64,000 bases of DNA from Cucumis sativus (Eukaryota; Streptophyta; Magnoliopsida; Cucurbitales; Cucurbitaceae): contig NC_026655.2 of assembly GCF_000004075.3 (NCBI RefSeq), forward strand, positions 124,001 to 188,000, written 5' to 3'. Shown one piece after another: positions 1-12,600 of this stretch. Positions within the stretch are counted from its first letter, which is position 1; every line of letters starts with the position of its first letter. The notes below the pieces were generated by a model that saw only the letters and a program-made list of their open reading frames with translations, had not been told where the DNA came from and searched no databases. Position numbers and translations under genes: made by a program.

Positions 1-337
1 CAAAGTTTTTTATATATGTACACAAAAAAGAAAGTATAAATCCAAGATTTAAGGTACTTGCGTTTAGGCTTGTGGGATGTCCAGAAGCCTAACACCCAAT
101 GCCTATGGAGATGGCGCAAAACAGGGAAAGCCCTCTGACATTCTCAACTTATTTGTTAAATAAAACTTTCCACTGCCATTGATTATATAAACTCGCTTTT
201 GTGTCCCTAAAATCAAAATAATTGCACAGACTCTAATTTTAGAGCCGTAAGATTCATATTTAATATACATATATTGTCTTCGTGAAAGAGATCAGTAGAG
301 AAAAGATCAAGAGGATAGGAATAATAAAGAACTAATA
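1..337 (+). promoter_or_regulatory. Promoter and 5' leader of the phosphate carrier gene
   Basis: No gene is visible in this stretch. A TATA-like TATATAAA lies at 184-191, about 150 bp before the start codon at 338, which places a transcription start near 215-220. The rest is AT-rich upstream sequence. The TATA call rests on motif and spacing only. Confidence 0.5.
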
Positions 338-1850
338 ATGGGTGTGTCAAAAGATTGGCAACGACAATCTCTGGTGCCAAGCTTTGTGTATTCCCAAACA
401 CAAACAGCGGTTAAGAGCTTCCCAATTGAAGCTCCGAAAGAGAAGATAAAGATGTACTCACCGGCATTCTATGCAGCATGCACAACCGGGGGCATTTTGA
501 GCTGTGGACTCACCCACATGTCTGTCACCCCTCTCGATCTCGTCAAGTGCAATATGCAGGTAGCAACCTCATTCATTGCATGCCTAAATGAAGGATAACA
601 AAAATGAGGTTTACGAGTAGAATCCTGTGATATAAACAAACATTATTATGTTGTATACTTTAAAAGCAATTATTATTATTATAGATCGATCCAGCAAAGT
701 ACAAGAATATCTCGTCTGGTTTTGGAATTCTGCTAAAGGAGCAGGGAGTGAAAGGGTTCTTCCGGGGATGGGTGCCAACGTTGCTTGGTTACAGTGCTCA
801 GGGTGCCTGCAAGTTTGGATTTTACGAATTCTTCAAGAAGTACTATTCTGATATGGTTGGAGCAGAGAATGCAGTCAAGTACAAAACTTTCATATACCTT
901 GCTGGCTCAGCATCTGCAGAAGTGATTGCGGATATTGCTCTCTGCCCCATGGAGGCCGTCAAAGTTCGTGTCCAAACTCAACCTGGTTTTGCTCGAGGTT
1001 TGTCAGATGGGCTTCCAAAGTTTGTCAAGTCTGAGGGCCCTCTTGGGTATGATACGAATGCACCGTTAACCATATGCTTTTTTCTTCCTCCTAATGAGTA
1101 ATAACTTCAAAGTCTCTGCTTCTCTTCCTTCACAGGCTCTACAAAGGTCTGGTTCCTCTTTGGGGTCGTCAGATTCCATGTAAGTTAAAAGCATAAAAAT
1201 CCCATGTTTAAGCTTATGTACGGTATTGAAAATGTGAAAAATAATACAGGACAGCAATTTTAAGAGATATAAATTGGGTGAGCTTTTGCAGATACCATGA
1301 TGAAATTTGCTTCTTTCGAAACAATTGTTGAGATGCTCTACAAGTATGCCATCCCAAGGCCAAAAGAACAGTGTACCAAATCTCTGCAACTTGGAGTAAG
1401 CTTTGCCGGGGGGTATGTGGCCGGCGTCCTTTGTGCTGTGGTCTCACACCCAGCTGACAATCTTGTCTCTTTTCTAAACAATGCAAAGGGTGCAACTGCC
1501 GGGGATGTAAGTTTGGTGCCTAACCTAACTTAAGATGTACGTCTTCATGTAGATTTCTGATTCTGTACTTTGATTTTGCAGGCTGTCAGGCAGCTAGGTT
1601 TATGGGGTCTTTTCACTCGTGGCCTTCCACTTCGGATTGTTATGATTGGAACTCTTACCGGGTCTCAATGGGGAATATATGACGCATTCAAAGTTTTCGT
1701 TGGACTGTACGTATTTTTACTTGATCCTTCGTGCACCTTTCTCAGCTCCACAGTGGCATCTAACTTTTCAATACTTTATAAATATGATTTGCTTGATCTT
1801 GTAGGCCAACAACAGGTGGGGCTACACCTGCTCCTGCAGCTAGCAAGTAA
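338..1850 (+). CDS. Mitochondrial phosphate carrier (MPT/PHT3 type), 6 exons
   Basis: A carrier of the SLC25 family that moves inorganic phosphate across the inner mitochondrial membrane with protons, feeding ATP synthase. Exons: 338-559, 685-1046, 1136-1179, 1292-1506, 1582-1706, 1805-1850; phases close and give 337 residues. Three tandem carrier modules are seen, with signatures [10 protein letters not shown] (about residue 65), [10 protein letters not shown] and the degenerate third [10 protein letters not shown], as usual for phosphate carriers. The ending [14 protein letters not shown] resembles plant PHT3;1/PHT3;2. The N-terminus before the first helix is about 40 residues, shorter than the presequence of the larger Arabidopsis PHT3 proteins (recall). 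The start is the first in-frame ATG after a TATA box. It is convergent with the next gene, leaving 499 bp between stops. Which PHT3 paralogue it is cannot be settled without a tree. Confidence 0.96.
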
Positions 1851-2349
1851 AGATGTGAGACGGTTTGCGTCCCATATTTGCCAAAAGAAAATGCGGATGG
1901 TTGTAGCGCCAAGACTTGGACATTATTCTAATTCTACTTAGGATCATAAAAAGTTGAGATTTTTTTAAGCCAAAGAATCACTTCCTGTAGGATATGCTGT
2001 GCATTCGTTTGCCACTTTTGCATATCTCCTTTTTCTTCTGTATTGTATTCCTAGATACAGGCTTAAAGATTAAAAGAGAATAAAATAATATACCATTTTT
2101 CAGATGATCAACCCCCGAGTGAATCAACAACTTTTAGATGAAAAATAATCTCTTGATTATATGCGAACTATTTCCAGGTAACTTTTTGAACTTCTAGAAG
2201 ATTCTATACACGATCCAATGAATCAGACCTCTAGCTAGCAAACAAAAAGTAGTTGAAGCTTAAGATGTCCGTTACATGGAGTAAAGGACCCAAATATCGC
2301 CGTTTAGTAATTAATTATCTTGAAACTATATTCTTGGGTATGACTGAGA
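1851..2349. other. Convergent 3' intergenic spacer
   Basis: This 499-bp gap lies between two convergent stop codons and should hold both 3' UTRs and poly(A) sites. No further gene is seen. Confidence 0.6.
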
Positions 2350-5300
2350 CTAAAGAGGATAGACAGTGTCGAACACAATCCTTGCAAAGACATGACGAAG
2401 TTCTAGCAGGTTTCCAAGAGCCAGACACTCGTAATTAATCTTTCCTCGCTTTGGAACAAATCCTCTCTCTGCACCCTCTACAACGCACTCAAAAATTTTG
2501 CATACCTTCAAGTACACCACCAAGGGGATAAAAACCTGCAAAGTGAAATGTTTAGCATGTGATTGCACAAGAAATATAAAAAATTAATAATAAGAAGAAG
2601 AAGAAGAAAAATCAGTCACACGCGCATGCACTAGGTAATTAATTATATCGGGCTCCAAGCAAAATTGCTTAACAGCAAATTGTATCTCATGTCAAAAAAA
2701 ACTTATCTCATAATTTCTATTCCAGCAGAAAAAGTAGATAATTGGCACCCTTTTAATCTTGAAAAGTAAAAGAGAGATCGAAAGGAAGAAAAATTACAAG
2801 ATCCGAGGCTGGTGCTTGGGGATACGTTTCCAGGGCTAGAGACACAAAATGCTCGTCGGTCATTTTATGAAGTGCAGCCTTAACAAATGTAGTGAGATCC
2901 ATAACCTCATCAATCAAAGCTTGAACCTCCAGATTCTCAGGTTCTAACAATTCGCAAAAGTTTGCATTATGTGCTCTATTGATGCTCTTAGCAATGCTGA
3001 TTGCTTCCATCATATTTCCACCATTGTGGACTGCAAGGCCAAATGCTGCAACCACTAAAGGACTCCTAGGCTGGTCAGACAGGGCAACATGCAATGCTAA
3101 TACTGCAACCCTGTAAGAGAGAACGGTTTGAGACCGCTTCACCTCAAGAGAGAAACCAAAAATATGACTCTCCAAGTGAATAAGGTCAATCTAATTATTA
3201 AAAAAGGCGTTAGTCATTAAGATCCAAACCGAGATCTTATGTCTAATCACCTCCAATAACTCCATCATCCTGATGGCAGCTTTGAAATTCAGCCAATAAC
3301 TCAAGGAGAAAAAATAGTTCAGCTAGCCTCTAAGATAACTTAGAGATGTAGGTTCAATTTCAATAACTTGCTCTTTTATATATAAGAAATAACTTTCCTT
3401 GAGAAAAAAATGAAAGCACACCGCTAGTCATCATTTACATTGATACATTCAAATTTTTATGAATAGAACACGACTGGTCTTCATTTACATTGATACATTC
3501 AAATTTTTATGAATAGAACACGACTAGTCTACTCCACTGTGAGTCTGTGACGATGTTGAACCCTGACGATAATTACAGGCAGCATCACAGAAACAGTAGA
3601 ATGGTAACTTTGGTTATAGACAGCATCATAGCCACAGTAGAATAGTAGTTTTGGTTATCAATAACAATCTTACCATAAACTACTGTGACAAGGCCTATTG
3701 GGAGCCAAAAGTTTGTCCAAGCTTGAAAAGAGGGACTGCATTTGTACTAACCAGGTTAGTAATAACAAGTAATTGTCATTGAACAATTGTGTCCTTAATC
3801 ATAATCAGGTAGGAAAGTCATCAAATTGGTAAATCTGATGGCTTAACTTGATATGAAAATTCAGCATACATCACCAAGGGATTTATACTTCGTATATTCC
3901 AGAATGATTTTACTTCGTATACTCCAGAATAATTTCAAAGGACATGGAAAAAAGAATATACCGAAAGCGCCTTCGTGATAATTTATTCTTGAGCTATTTA
4001 AGACTCAAGGAAGTAAGGACTGGGGAGAAAACAAAACTAAGAAATTCAAAAAGTTTAAATCTATCACTAACTTTTTTATTCAAAAAGTAAATGTACAACT
4101 AACCATTTAAAGGAGCAAACCATGATTAACTTTTGGAAAAATCACCTTTTTAGTCCTCAAGCTTAGAATAATGTGTTTGATCCGTGGGATTTAAAAATGT
4201 ACTTGTTTAGTTCCAAATTTTATAAAAATAGGTTTATTTGTTTCATTTGTTGTCAAATGTAACCTTTTAGTTCTTGAGCTTTTAAAAATAGGTTTAAAAG
4301 GTCCTTGAATTTTTTTTGTTTGATTGTTAAAAAATATGATATTTAAATTAGAAAAAAATAGTTTTAGAGAGAACGTGATTATTAAAAATTATTCAGAAAG
4401 GACATGTTTTTCGAAATTCTTCTTCTAATTTAAAATGTCATATAATCACTTAGAATAAAAGTATAAAGTTATTTGAGGGGCTTTCTAAACCTATTTATAA
4501 AAACTCAGTGGCTAAAAAGGTACATTTTGAAACTCAAATAACAAATTGGTCTATTCTTATAAACATGGAGATTAAAAAGGTACAATTTTAAAACACAGGG
4601 ACCAAATGCACGTGTTCTCCAAAACTTGGGAACAAAAACGGTACTTTTTCCCTAATTTTTCCATCCACAGTTCTTATAACAAAATTTGTGGAAAACGAGC
4701 CACGTTGTGTTGCATATGTATATGTAGCTCTTCTTCCATACAGTATACCAAAAATATCGCATGCAATGTTTCATGAGATCAGTAAACTACCGTGTCTTAT
4801 ATAGTACCAAGTGAAAAATAGGTTAGGCCTTCCACCTATAATAGGAAAAATTGAAAGAAAAATAAATTCTGATAAGGACCGAAAGACAGTAACAGTAAGG
4901 AATAGGTAAGAGACAATTACCAAAAGCATATTCGACCCCTTGTCAGACCTCCGGAAACCATTGCGGATAAAATATGCTGCCTACAATATTGAACTATCTC
5001 ACTTGTTGGTGACCCAGTGGCCATAAGGCCCATAAATAAGGAAAAAAGTCAAGTGTCAATTTACCTGAATTGGAAGAAGTATTTCTAGAAGTCCATATTT
5101 CCATAACAACCTCAAAGAAGCCTCAGCAGAACCATAAGACAACAAATAGTTCATTTCCATTTGAAGCCTTGCCTGATAATTTAATGAAAGAAAATTGATT
5201 CGAATAATTATTCAAGAATATTAAAAAAGCCAAGGAAACATTATGAAGGAAATATCACAGTAATGTAAAAACCTTATTGAGAGTAAACACAAGGCAGGAC

Positions 5301-7548
5301 AAATTTTTAATAGATCCAGCAATATCCTTGGAAAAGTGGAACTGTAAACGAGCCGCAAATCTGATTGCTCGAAAAATTCGAGCTGTCAAACTAGGAGTCA
5401 GGACTTGGGACTATTACTGTCTTGGTAAACACGTGCTGCTTAAACTCACTTGGATTTCTCACCTAGACATTCAGGTCTATGGTATAATCAACATACAATA
5501 AGAAAGTTCGCAAATGAAAACTCACCAAAATCCTCTTGAAAGGAAGTGCAGGCAGGAACCACCGTTCGTACCTTTGCCCCCAAAAGGTTGTACAAAATTA
5601 GTTCACAGTGAAATATCGTGTGCACTTTTATTTACCTATTTAAATAAAAACTTGAGAGAAATGTAACCATACTTTAGCTTTTCTTATATCCTCCATTCCT
5701 CCCAAGTAGTCGTATACAACGTTGTTGTATGGATCATACATCAGCCTGCAAAAGTTGAATATTAATTGAGAATCGAAGGGTGAAAGCCATTTCTTTTATT
5801 TTCCTTTTGTGTATGTGCTTGGAGGACACAATAATTTTAAATTTTCATTTACCATAAAACTACTAGGTAACAAATATTAGAAGTTGTATCACAGAGATGT
5901 GAATTTGTATTCTCAAGATGTAAGATCTCATAAATCACCCATTAATGGTAAAGTCACGTTGCAAGCAATTCTTCCAACGGACAAAATCTATCTCTTCACA
6001 GTTCATGGGCTTTTCAATAGCAGCAGAGGTCAACTGTCTATCAAATGGCCTATTGGAAGTGCTAAAACTTGACACCTGATATTTTAAAGAAAGTAAAAGA
6101 TTGATATTAAAAGCATGAAATCATAAAATACCAAATTGATGTAATACACACCAGAAACAATTATATGAGGTCAAATCATTTACTGATAGGAAGAGAATCA
6201 AACCTCAACAATGGTACCATCGATGTGCACATGGCATATAGGAAACCTCCTCCCGACTATTTCACACCATAAAAATATTCTTGAAACCTTTAAATGGTAA
6301 GGAACAATATATATTAAAATGAGCGGTCAAACTTTTAATTATATTTATAAACTACTTACAAGTAAAAATTGAGCAAAAAAGGCAAAAAAACTTAAAGCTT
6401 CACGGTGTCAGTAGTCCCTATTGAACCTGAAACTTACAACGTATATTTATCTAGCTTCGACCTCAATAAAAGGATGCAAGATATCTGAGGCCTTTTTCCA
6501 TGAAGATTAACGTAATTCACATTCTAACTTTTGCCAAACATAAAGGATATATTCGATATCCAACTCATAATCTCCTTCGTCATATTCTACAGATTACAGC
6601 AAAACACAATTATCCATTCCGGCTTACAGACATGAAATGAGAAGTGTCTCGTAAGGATCGATGGTAGAAACGTCAACTCGCAATTCTGATTATAAAAAGT
6701 ATTGTTTTTTAATCTAACAGTTAAAAATGGAGTTTTACCTCTCCTGTTTTCCTTCTGCCTGGGTTTCCTTTCTGTTCTTCTCTAGTTGTCAAATGTATAT
6801 ATGTATCTCCTCATTACTAGACGTATTTATGTCAGCTAATAAAGTTCCCTCGATATCTACTTAAGTAAAATATTTGCATTTCGGAGGAGATAGGTAGAGA
6901 CAAACCTCCTTCAGCTGAGCTGAAGTTATTATGTCAAAATCCTTTGGTACCCTGTTCAATATTAGGTCGCGGACACAACCTCCTACCAGGTACACTTCAT
7001 AACCTAGAACGAGAAGTAATAATGACATGGTTAACTACACAAGTTAGAAAATAGTAAAATGAAGGAAGAAGGCGTCAAAGGTAGGTTTACCTGTTTTCTT
7101 GAGCCCGTTAAGAACTTTTCTGGTAGGTATGGGAATCATGGAGGTAGCGATGCCAAGGTGGTTGGAAGAAAACCTCTTCCAGTTGCGCAGCTTAGAATCA
7201 TCGTCATTGAATTCTTGAGCAACAAAAGAAAATAACAAGAGAAAGAAGAAGGTAAGAGAGGCCGTGGTTACCTGTAATCATAAACGAGAAGAAGGTAGTA
7301 AAGAAGTTCAAAACCTGGAAAATGGGTTGGGAGAGGCAGAGATTTGGACACATAAGCGTCTGCCTGTGGCAGTGTAATGGGAAGCAGGGGTAAGGTGCCT
7401 GAATGGAATGAGAGTAAGGAAGGGAAAGTTTAGGAAATGGAAATGGAAGCAAAAATACCTTGGGGACGAAACGGAAGAGTGGTATGTGAAGATGGACATA
7501 GGGTCTGTAAGTGGAAGAAGACAAGCCAGGTAATACCGATATCGCCAT
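2350..7548 (-). CDS. CCA-adding enzyme / poly(A) polymerase family protein, 13 exons
   Basis: Class II nucleotidyltransferase of the tRNA nucleotidyltransferase/bacterial-type poly(A) polymerase family. It would add CCA to tRNA or A-tails to RNA, probably in an organelle. Exons read downward: 7548-7459, 7271-7091, 7003-6906, 6287-6204, 6075-5939, 5745-5673, 5571-5526, 5382-5273, 5172-5065, 4980-4921, 3735-3674, 3110-2798, 2535-2350; all phases close to 515 residues. Motif A is LVGGCVRDLILNRVPKDFD, with catalytic D112 and D114. Motif C is RDFTIN (about 191-196). The RNA-binding neck begins ARIFRAIRFAARLQF, followed by RNGFRRSDKG. The first ~50 residues are hydrophobic and basic, so a transit peptide is plausible. 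Start chosen at MAISVLPG; an in-frame ATG 42 bp upstream also exists. Long introns 10 and 11 hold repeats. CCA-adding and poly(A) activity cannot be told apart by eye. Confidence 0.95.
3431..3530. repeat. 50-bp tandem duplication in intron 11
   Basis: Two adjacent 50-bp copies (3431-3480 and 3481-3530) differ at one base. About 50 bp further on, a second, more diverged pair of ~42-bp units sharing 'acagtagaat' occupies roughly 3577-3660. All lie inside intron 11 of the nucleotidyltransferase gene. Confidence 0.9.
4135..4652. mobile_element. Foldback (long inverted repeat) MITE-like element in intron 10
   Basis: The left arm (about 4135-4325) pairs with the reverse complement of the right arm (about 4455-4652). 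Both carry repeated 'cctttttag' plus 'ggttta' blocks, for example AAAAATCACCTTTTTAGTCC on the left against AAAAAGTACCGTTTTTGTTC read from the right. The arms have drifted by perhaps 25-30%. No coding capacity. Superfamily not assigned; the ends are too drifted to call a target duplication safely. Confidence 0.7.
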
Positions 7549-7608
7549 GGAGCGAGGAGGAAGAAGCTGTGAAAGTTGATATTTAACCATTAAATTTTAA
7601 TTAATGAA

Positions 7609-7735
7609 ATATATAGCAACATTTTAAAATAATTATAAATATAACAGATCATGTTGTAAAGATTAGTTTATCACCTATGAGTCTGTTAGATAGTTTTGTT
7701 ATATTTATAATTTTTTTAAATGTTGTTATATTTTT
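7609..7735. mobile_element. Short palindromic MITE, copy 1
   Basis: Inverted ends of about 35 bp: 'atatagcaacattttaaaat' at the left and its near complement 'ttttttaaatgttgttatat' at the right, with a variable centre containing 'tttatcacctatgagtc'. The same family recurs at 28104-28276 and 28395-28574. It sits in the divergent promoter region between the nucleotidyltransferase and bHLH genes. Confidence 0.75.
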
Positions 7736-8106
7736 AATTATTATTTTTCAAGTTAAACATAGGAGGCCTCTCTCCTTTTCATCCACCGGATGGGCTGTAC
7801 CTCAATTGGGCCGACTAACTCAAGCCTAATAGGTGCAAGTCTAGTCTACAAATAGTTTTCTTTTGACCAAAAAAAAATAGTTAATAATTTCTCCATAAAG
7901 TTGGTGTATGATTGAAGAGAGTACGTGTAAGTAATAGAAGTGGAGTTCAACTTGATTGCCGTTTTTATCCTTATGTATATAAATTAAACCAAGCTGAGGT
8001 TTGAGGTTTGTTCGGAGAGTAGTATATAGTTGTAGTTGTAGCTATTACACACACTGAAGAAGAAGAATATATAATCTTGACTCCCTTGCTGGCCTTTGCT
8101 CAAAAA
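7736..8106 (+). promoter_or_regulatory. bHLH gene promoter and leader
   Basis: TATATAAA at 7976-7983 is about 125 bp before the bHLH start codon, a normal plant core promoter spacing. The whole 7549-8106 gap is a divergent intergenic region of about 560 bp that must hold both promoters. Confidence 0.5.
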
Positions 8107-9655
8107 ATGAATAGTAATGCGTGTGGTTGGGAATTATTAGAAGAAACGGCGCCAAACTTACAAACACCCCATAATTATTATCACCACCTTCTTCCACCTC
8201 AATTCCAATCAGCAGCTGCTTCTTCCTCAAATTATCAAACTCCCCAGCACCACCACTCCCTCGCGCCTGATCATCACATATATATGCCTTCTTCCCATTC
8301 CCACCCTCCATCTGTACGTACTTACTATTTCTTATTCTCTTATATATATATTAATTATTCAACCCTTTTCAGTTTTATATTGTTGAGATTTTATTGATAA
8401 TATTAGTTCATTTCCCTGATATATATATATATGGTTTGTAATTCAATTAATGTATATGTATACAGGCCGAGGAGGAGGACCCAAATGGAAGTAAGGGGGG
8501 CGAGTGCAAGAGGAGATGTTACAACCGAGCAAAAGCAGGAGGAAGATCAGGCTGCAAGAAGAAGATGATGATCAAAACTCAACATGACCCTGCTGACCAT
8601 GTGAGAGCAAGGAGGGGCCAGGCCACAGACAGTCACAGCCTTGCAGAGAGGGTAATTGAACTTAATTTAATATAATATAAACACGTACCACACCCTTCCA
8701 CCTTCTTCCTCATCTCTCTCTCTCATCTCTACCTCTACTTTTACTAGAAACTAAAATCATTATTGGAGTTTAATTTGTCAGGTCAGAAGACAGAAAATCA
8801 GCCAAAGGATGAAGGTTTTGCAAACCCTTGTTCCTGGCTGCCACAAGGTAACCACCTAATGCTACCACTATTAAAATTTTCCTCATTCTCTCTTTACGTT
8901 CCAACAATACATAATATTCCATTTTTATTATAAATTTCAATCTCTGATCCCTATAGCTAATTGATTTCAATATTACATATAGGTAACTGGGAAGGCCTTA
9001 ATGCTGGATGAAATTATTAACTATGTTCAGTCCCTGCAAAATCAAGTTGAGGTACATAACCCCAATTCCTAATCATACCCATTTCACTCATTTAATTTTA
9101 TTTATTTACTTCAAGTACTGGCCGGTACATACAAAAGTTTGTTGAATTTTGTTATTATTCCTCCTCACGAATTAATCATTAGTTACTCTCTCTGTATGTG
9201 TACTTAGTTCCTTTCCATGAAGCTTGCTTCTCTTGACCCCGTCCTCCACGACTTTGGAATGGATTTTCCAGAAGTGTTGCTCGTCGGTACACCAGCCTCT
9301 GAGGTGCTGCTCTCTCTAAACAATTACATTATTTTTTATTAATTATCAATTATATATATTAGAGAGATCAGTATACACATTTAATTAACAGTTACCTGAA
9401 GAAGAAGAAGAAGAAAAAACTAAGTTAATTGAATTGAATTTGTTGCTTCAGATATTGAATGGGAATGGCATGGTGTCACACTCAGAGCATGCAGAATTAG
9501 CATACAATAATATGGCACCAATATACAACACATTTCAGGCTACAGGAGGCGGAGGTGGTGGTAGCCCGATCTTAACGCCCGGAAACAGCAGCTTTATCAA
9601 TCCATCTCCACTTTTCCTTGACCATGGGAATACTTCTCAGCTACATCTCTCATGA
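8107..9655 (+). CDS. bHLH transcription factor (BEE/CIB/bHLH137-like subfamily), 6 exons
   Basis: Nuclear DNA-binding regulator. Exons: 8107-8313, 8466-8651, 8782-8847, 8983-9051, 9208-9303, 9452-9655, giving 275 residues with every junction in phase 0. The N-terminal 69 residues are rich in His, Pro and Ser. A basic stretch (KRRCYNRAKAGGRSGCKKK) precedes the bHLH core [20 protein letters not shown] at about 114-133, followed by KISQRMKVLQTLVPGCHK and VTGKALMLDEIINYVQSLQ. The H-E-R residues needed to bind E-box/G-box DNA are present ([10 protein letters not shown]). The core [14 protein letters not shown] is typical of plant subfamily XII. The C-terminus is glycine/proline-rich and unstructured. 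Members of the subfamily act in growth, brassinosteroid or flowering responses, but this protein's role cannot be inferred. Start is the first in-frame ATG. Confidence 0.95.
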
Positions 9656-12600
9656 TTTCCTTATTTACACACAAAACAGAAAGAGATCAAAGACATCATA
9701 TATAATTATTAATTAAATTTGAGTGGAGAGAGAACAGTGGATATGGTTCTATATATATGTATTTACATATCAACGACTGAACTCTCTTGATCTATAAATT
9801 CATATATACTTTATATATATACGTCCCATTAATTAACTATTGCGTGAATATGTGCAAGTCTTATCACTCCGTGAATCAGTGGGTATACATTACACCTCTG
9901 CAATAGTAAGCCAACTCTTGTGGAGTTGGGAAAAAGTACTGTTGTGGGACTGCAGTTTAATTTTTGTTTGTAAACAAATCGTAAATCATATATATTTATA
10001 TATCGGTGGTTTTAATTGGCAACAATTTTCTTCTCTTAGTTTGGCTACTCATATATTGTCCAGGAATATAACAATGGGAAAGGATCGATATAGTATATGC
10101 ATATCTGAATACAGGTGAATAATAATTATTGAACAAATATATTATATTGCATACCAGCTTACGATGAGAATGAAATGCAATAGAGAACGTAAAAAAAGTG
10201 AGAAGGATGTACCTACTTTATGCATCTCTCACTCTCGTCGTTCATATTAAGAAAGAATTAAAATACTTAAATTAAACATTAAATGAAATAAGAACTATAT
10301 GATTATATTGAGGAATTTATTGGTGGGATGCACTGTTTTCCTGAGACGATGTACAAAGTGTTTTCTAAAAGTGAAGGAAGAAAGCAAAAGATAGAGGGAT
10401 GCAATGGAGTTATGGCCGGGAGATAAAGAGAGAGAAGAAAAGAAAAGACTCTAGAGTACTCTAGTTAACCAAAATGTATATCTTATTCCAAAATCAGCAG
10501 AAAAATGATATCTGCAGTATGCATATAATTCAGTAACGTAAAGGCATATCGATGGAGGAATGCAGAAACTTGGTTGTGTTTTTTGGGTATAAAGTAATGA
10601 ATCTAATGTAGTAGACACTGTGTACAAACTGTAGGTGAAATGACGTTAAGGGTAACACAATTCACTGTTTTGGGTATGGCCTCTGGGTGTATTCACACAT
10701 TACATATATATATTACTTAAAATAGTATGTACTATTAATTAATGCCTTCGTTCATGTATGGTCAACTTGAATTGTTTTTTATTATTACTCAAATCGAACT
10801 AGCTGACATATGTTCTAAGTTGAAAAAATGTTCGCATTAACCATGGATTTAATTGTAGAACTTCATTAACAGAAGGATATATATATATATATACGCACAT
10901 GGTGTGGGAAAGGTGTGTCATAGACAAACAAAAAGATGAACACCAATTGAAGACGACAAAATATTTAGGTTTTATTATTTGATGTATTCAGTCAGGTAAT
11001 AGAGTTTGATAGAGCCGAGGCATGGAGGCGGTGGGTGATGGGTAATCCACCAATGTCAGGAGGGAAAGACAATAAAGACAAATTAGACCACACGTATATA
11101 ATTGTAAGTGGTAACAGTGAATTAATAATGCCTTTTTTATTTTGTTGTAGTTGAGCTGATGGATCACTCGTACACACCCACGTGTTCTCAAACCATGCAT
11201 GGAGTAGAACTCACTTGGCATTCTTATTTTTATTGTTTAAAAATTGGTTCATCATCATCCTCCAAAAACTTATCAAAACACTGTCCACTCTCTCTCTCTC
11301 TCGGGGGTTCCTTCAATTTTAGCAAAAGCATTTTCTGATTAGACAACTCCCCCAAAAGCTGGGCCTTTTTCTGTGATTAGACTTGTGTACTCAAACTTCA
11401 TTCCATTTCCCACCACCATTAAATTACACACCAATTTCCCTTGCCACGCCTACCCTTAATTGATACCTCCCCTTACAAAGCAAAAAAGGAAAAGAAAACA
11501 AAAAAGAAGGCTCCTCGATCTCCATTGTGGTTCACATGGATTTAACCCACTCCATTCAAAATCAAACTCACCTTTTCTGAGAGTTAAATTTCAGCTCTAT
11601 AAGACTAGAGGCAGAGGCCCAGAGCAACGTGTATGTATACCCAACGCTCATTTTATGTTTAATGCACCCCATAAAATGATAGGTTTTTATCTTCTTTTTT
11701 TCTTTTAAGTGCAGTATAACAGTACTTACTTCCACAAACAACTAGCTAATGCAACGTGTGAAATTGAGACCCTAGTCTCGTTTCATTATTCCAATTCCTA
11801 GAAACTTCGCCTGCCCTTAATTAACAAAACCAATAAGGCCAACTTCTCTTGTACGTATTGACTTTATTTTTTTGCATGCATAACGATTGGACTTGGCATT
11901 ACTGATATAATACGTGGTGGTTGGATATGCATATGCCCATATGGGCCACTCTTCCCAATCACTGTATATACAGACACATCCACTTACAGGTGGCCAAAAA
12001 GCTTCTTATTGGACCAATATTCTAAACTTACGTGTCATCATCATATCTAATCCAATTATCCAACACTAATAATTCTTCTTCTTTCACAATTTTAATTATT
12101 TAATCTATCATATTTCTTTCCTAAACTATCCTCAAAATTATTATCCTTCTTTAGCAAGTGCACGAGAGTTTACAGGATACTTTTAGGCAAATTGACCTCT
12201 AATCTCTAATTACTTCCTGTTTGTAAATATTTATTACATCTAAGTTTATTATTTTAATTAGGATATGTCTGACTAGTTTAACTATGACAGTATAAATTAG
12301 ATGTCTTACAATCTTTCATAAGTTTACTATTCAACTGAAGGGATTCAACTCAAATTACTTGGCCCAATTACCAGCATGGACTAACTGGCCGTATATCCAC
12401 TCGAAACCACACCACTTTCTCCCCATTCCAGACACCTCCAAAGAATATATATCTTCTGTGGCCTTTATCAACATTCTAAGCCTTCTCATTATTTGGGGTT
12501 TTAAAGTACGCTGTAGCTAATATAGTAGGTGATGTGGAATAATATAACATTAGACTGGCAATATAAATGAGCTTTCTAAATCTACATATGTGCCAGTTAT

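Noticed and set aside
9840-11708. Short frames in the large gap after the bHLH gene
   Set aside because: None has a recognisable family or splice-consistent structure; the region is AT-rich intergenic DNA.
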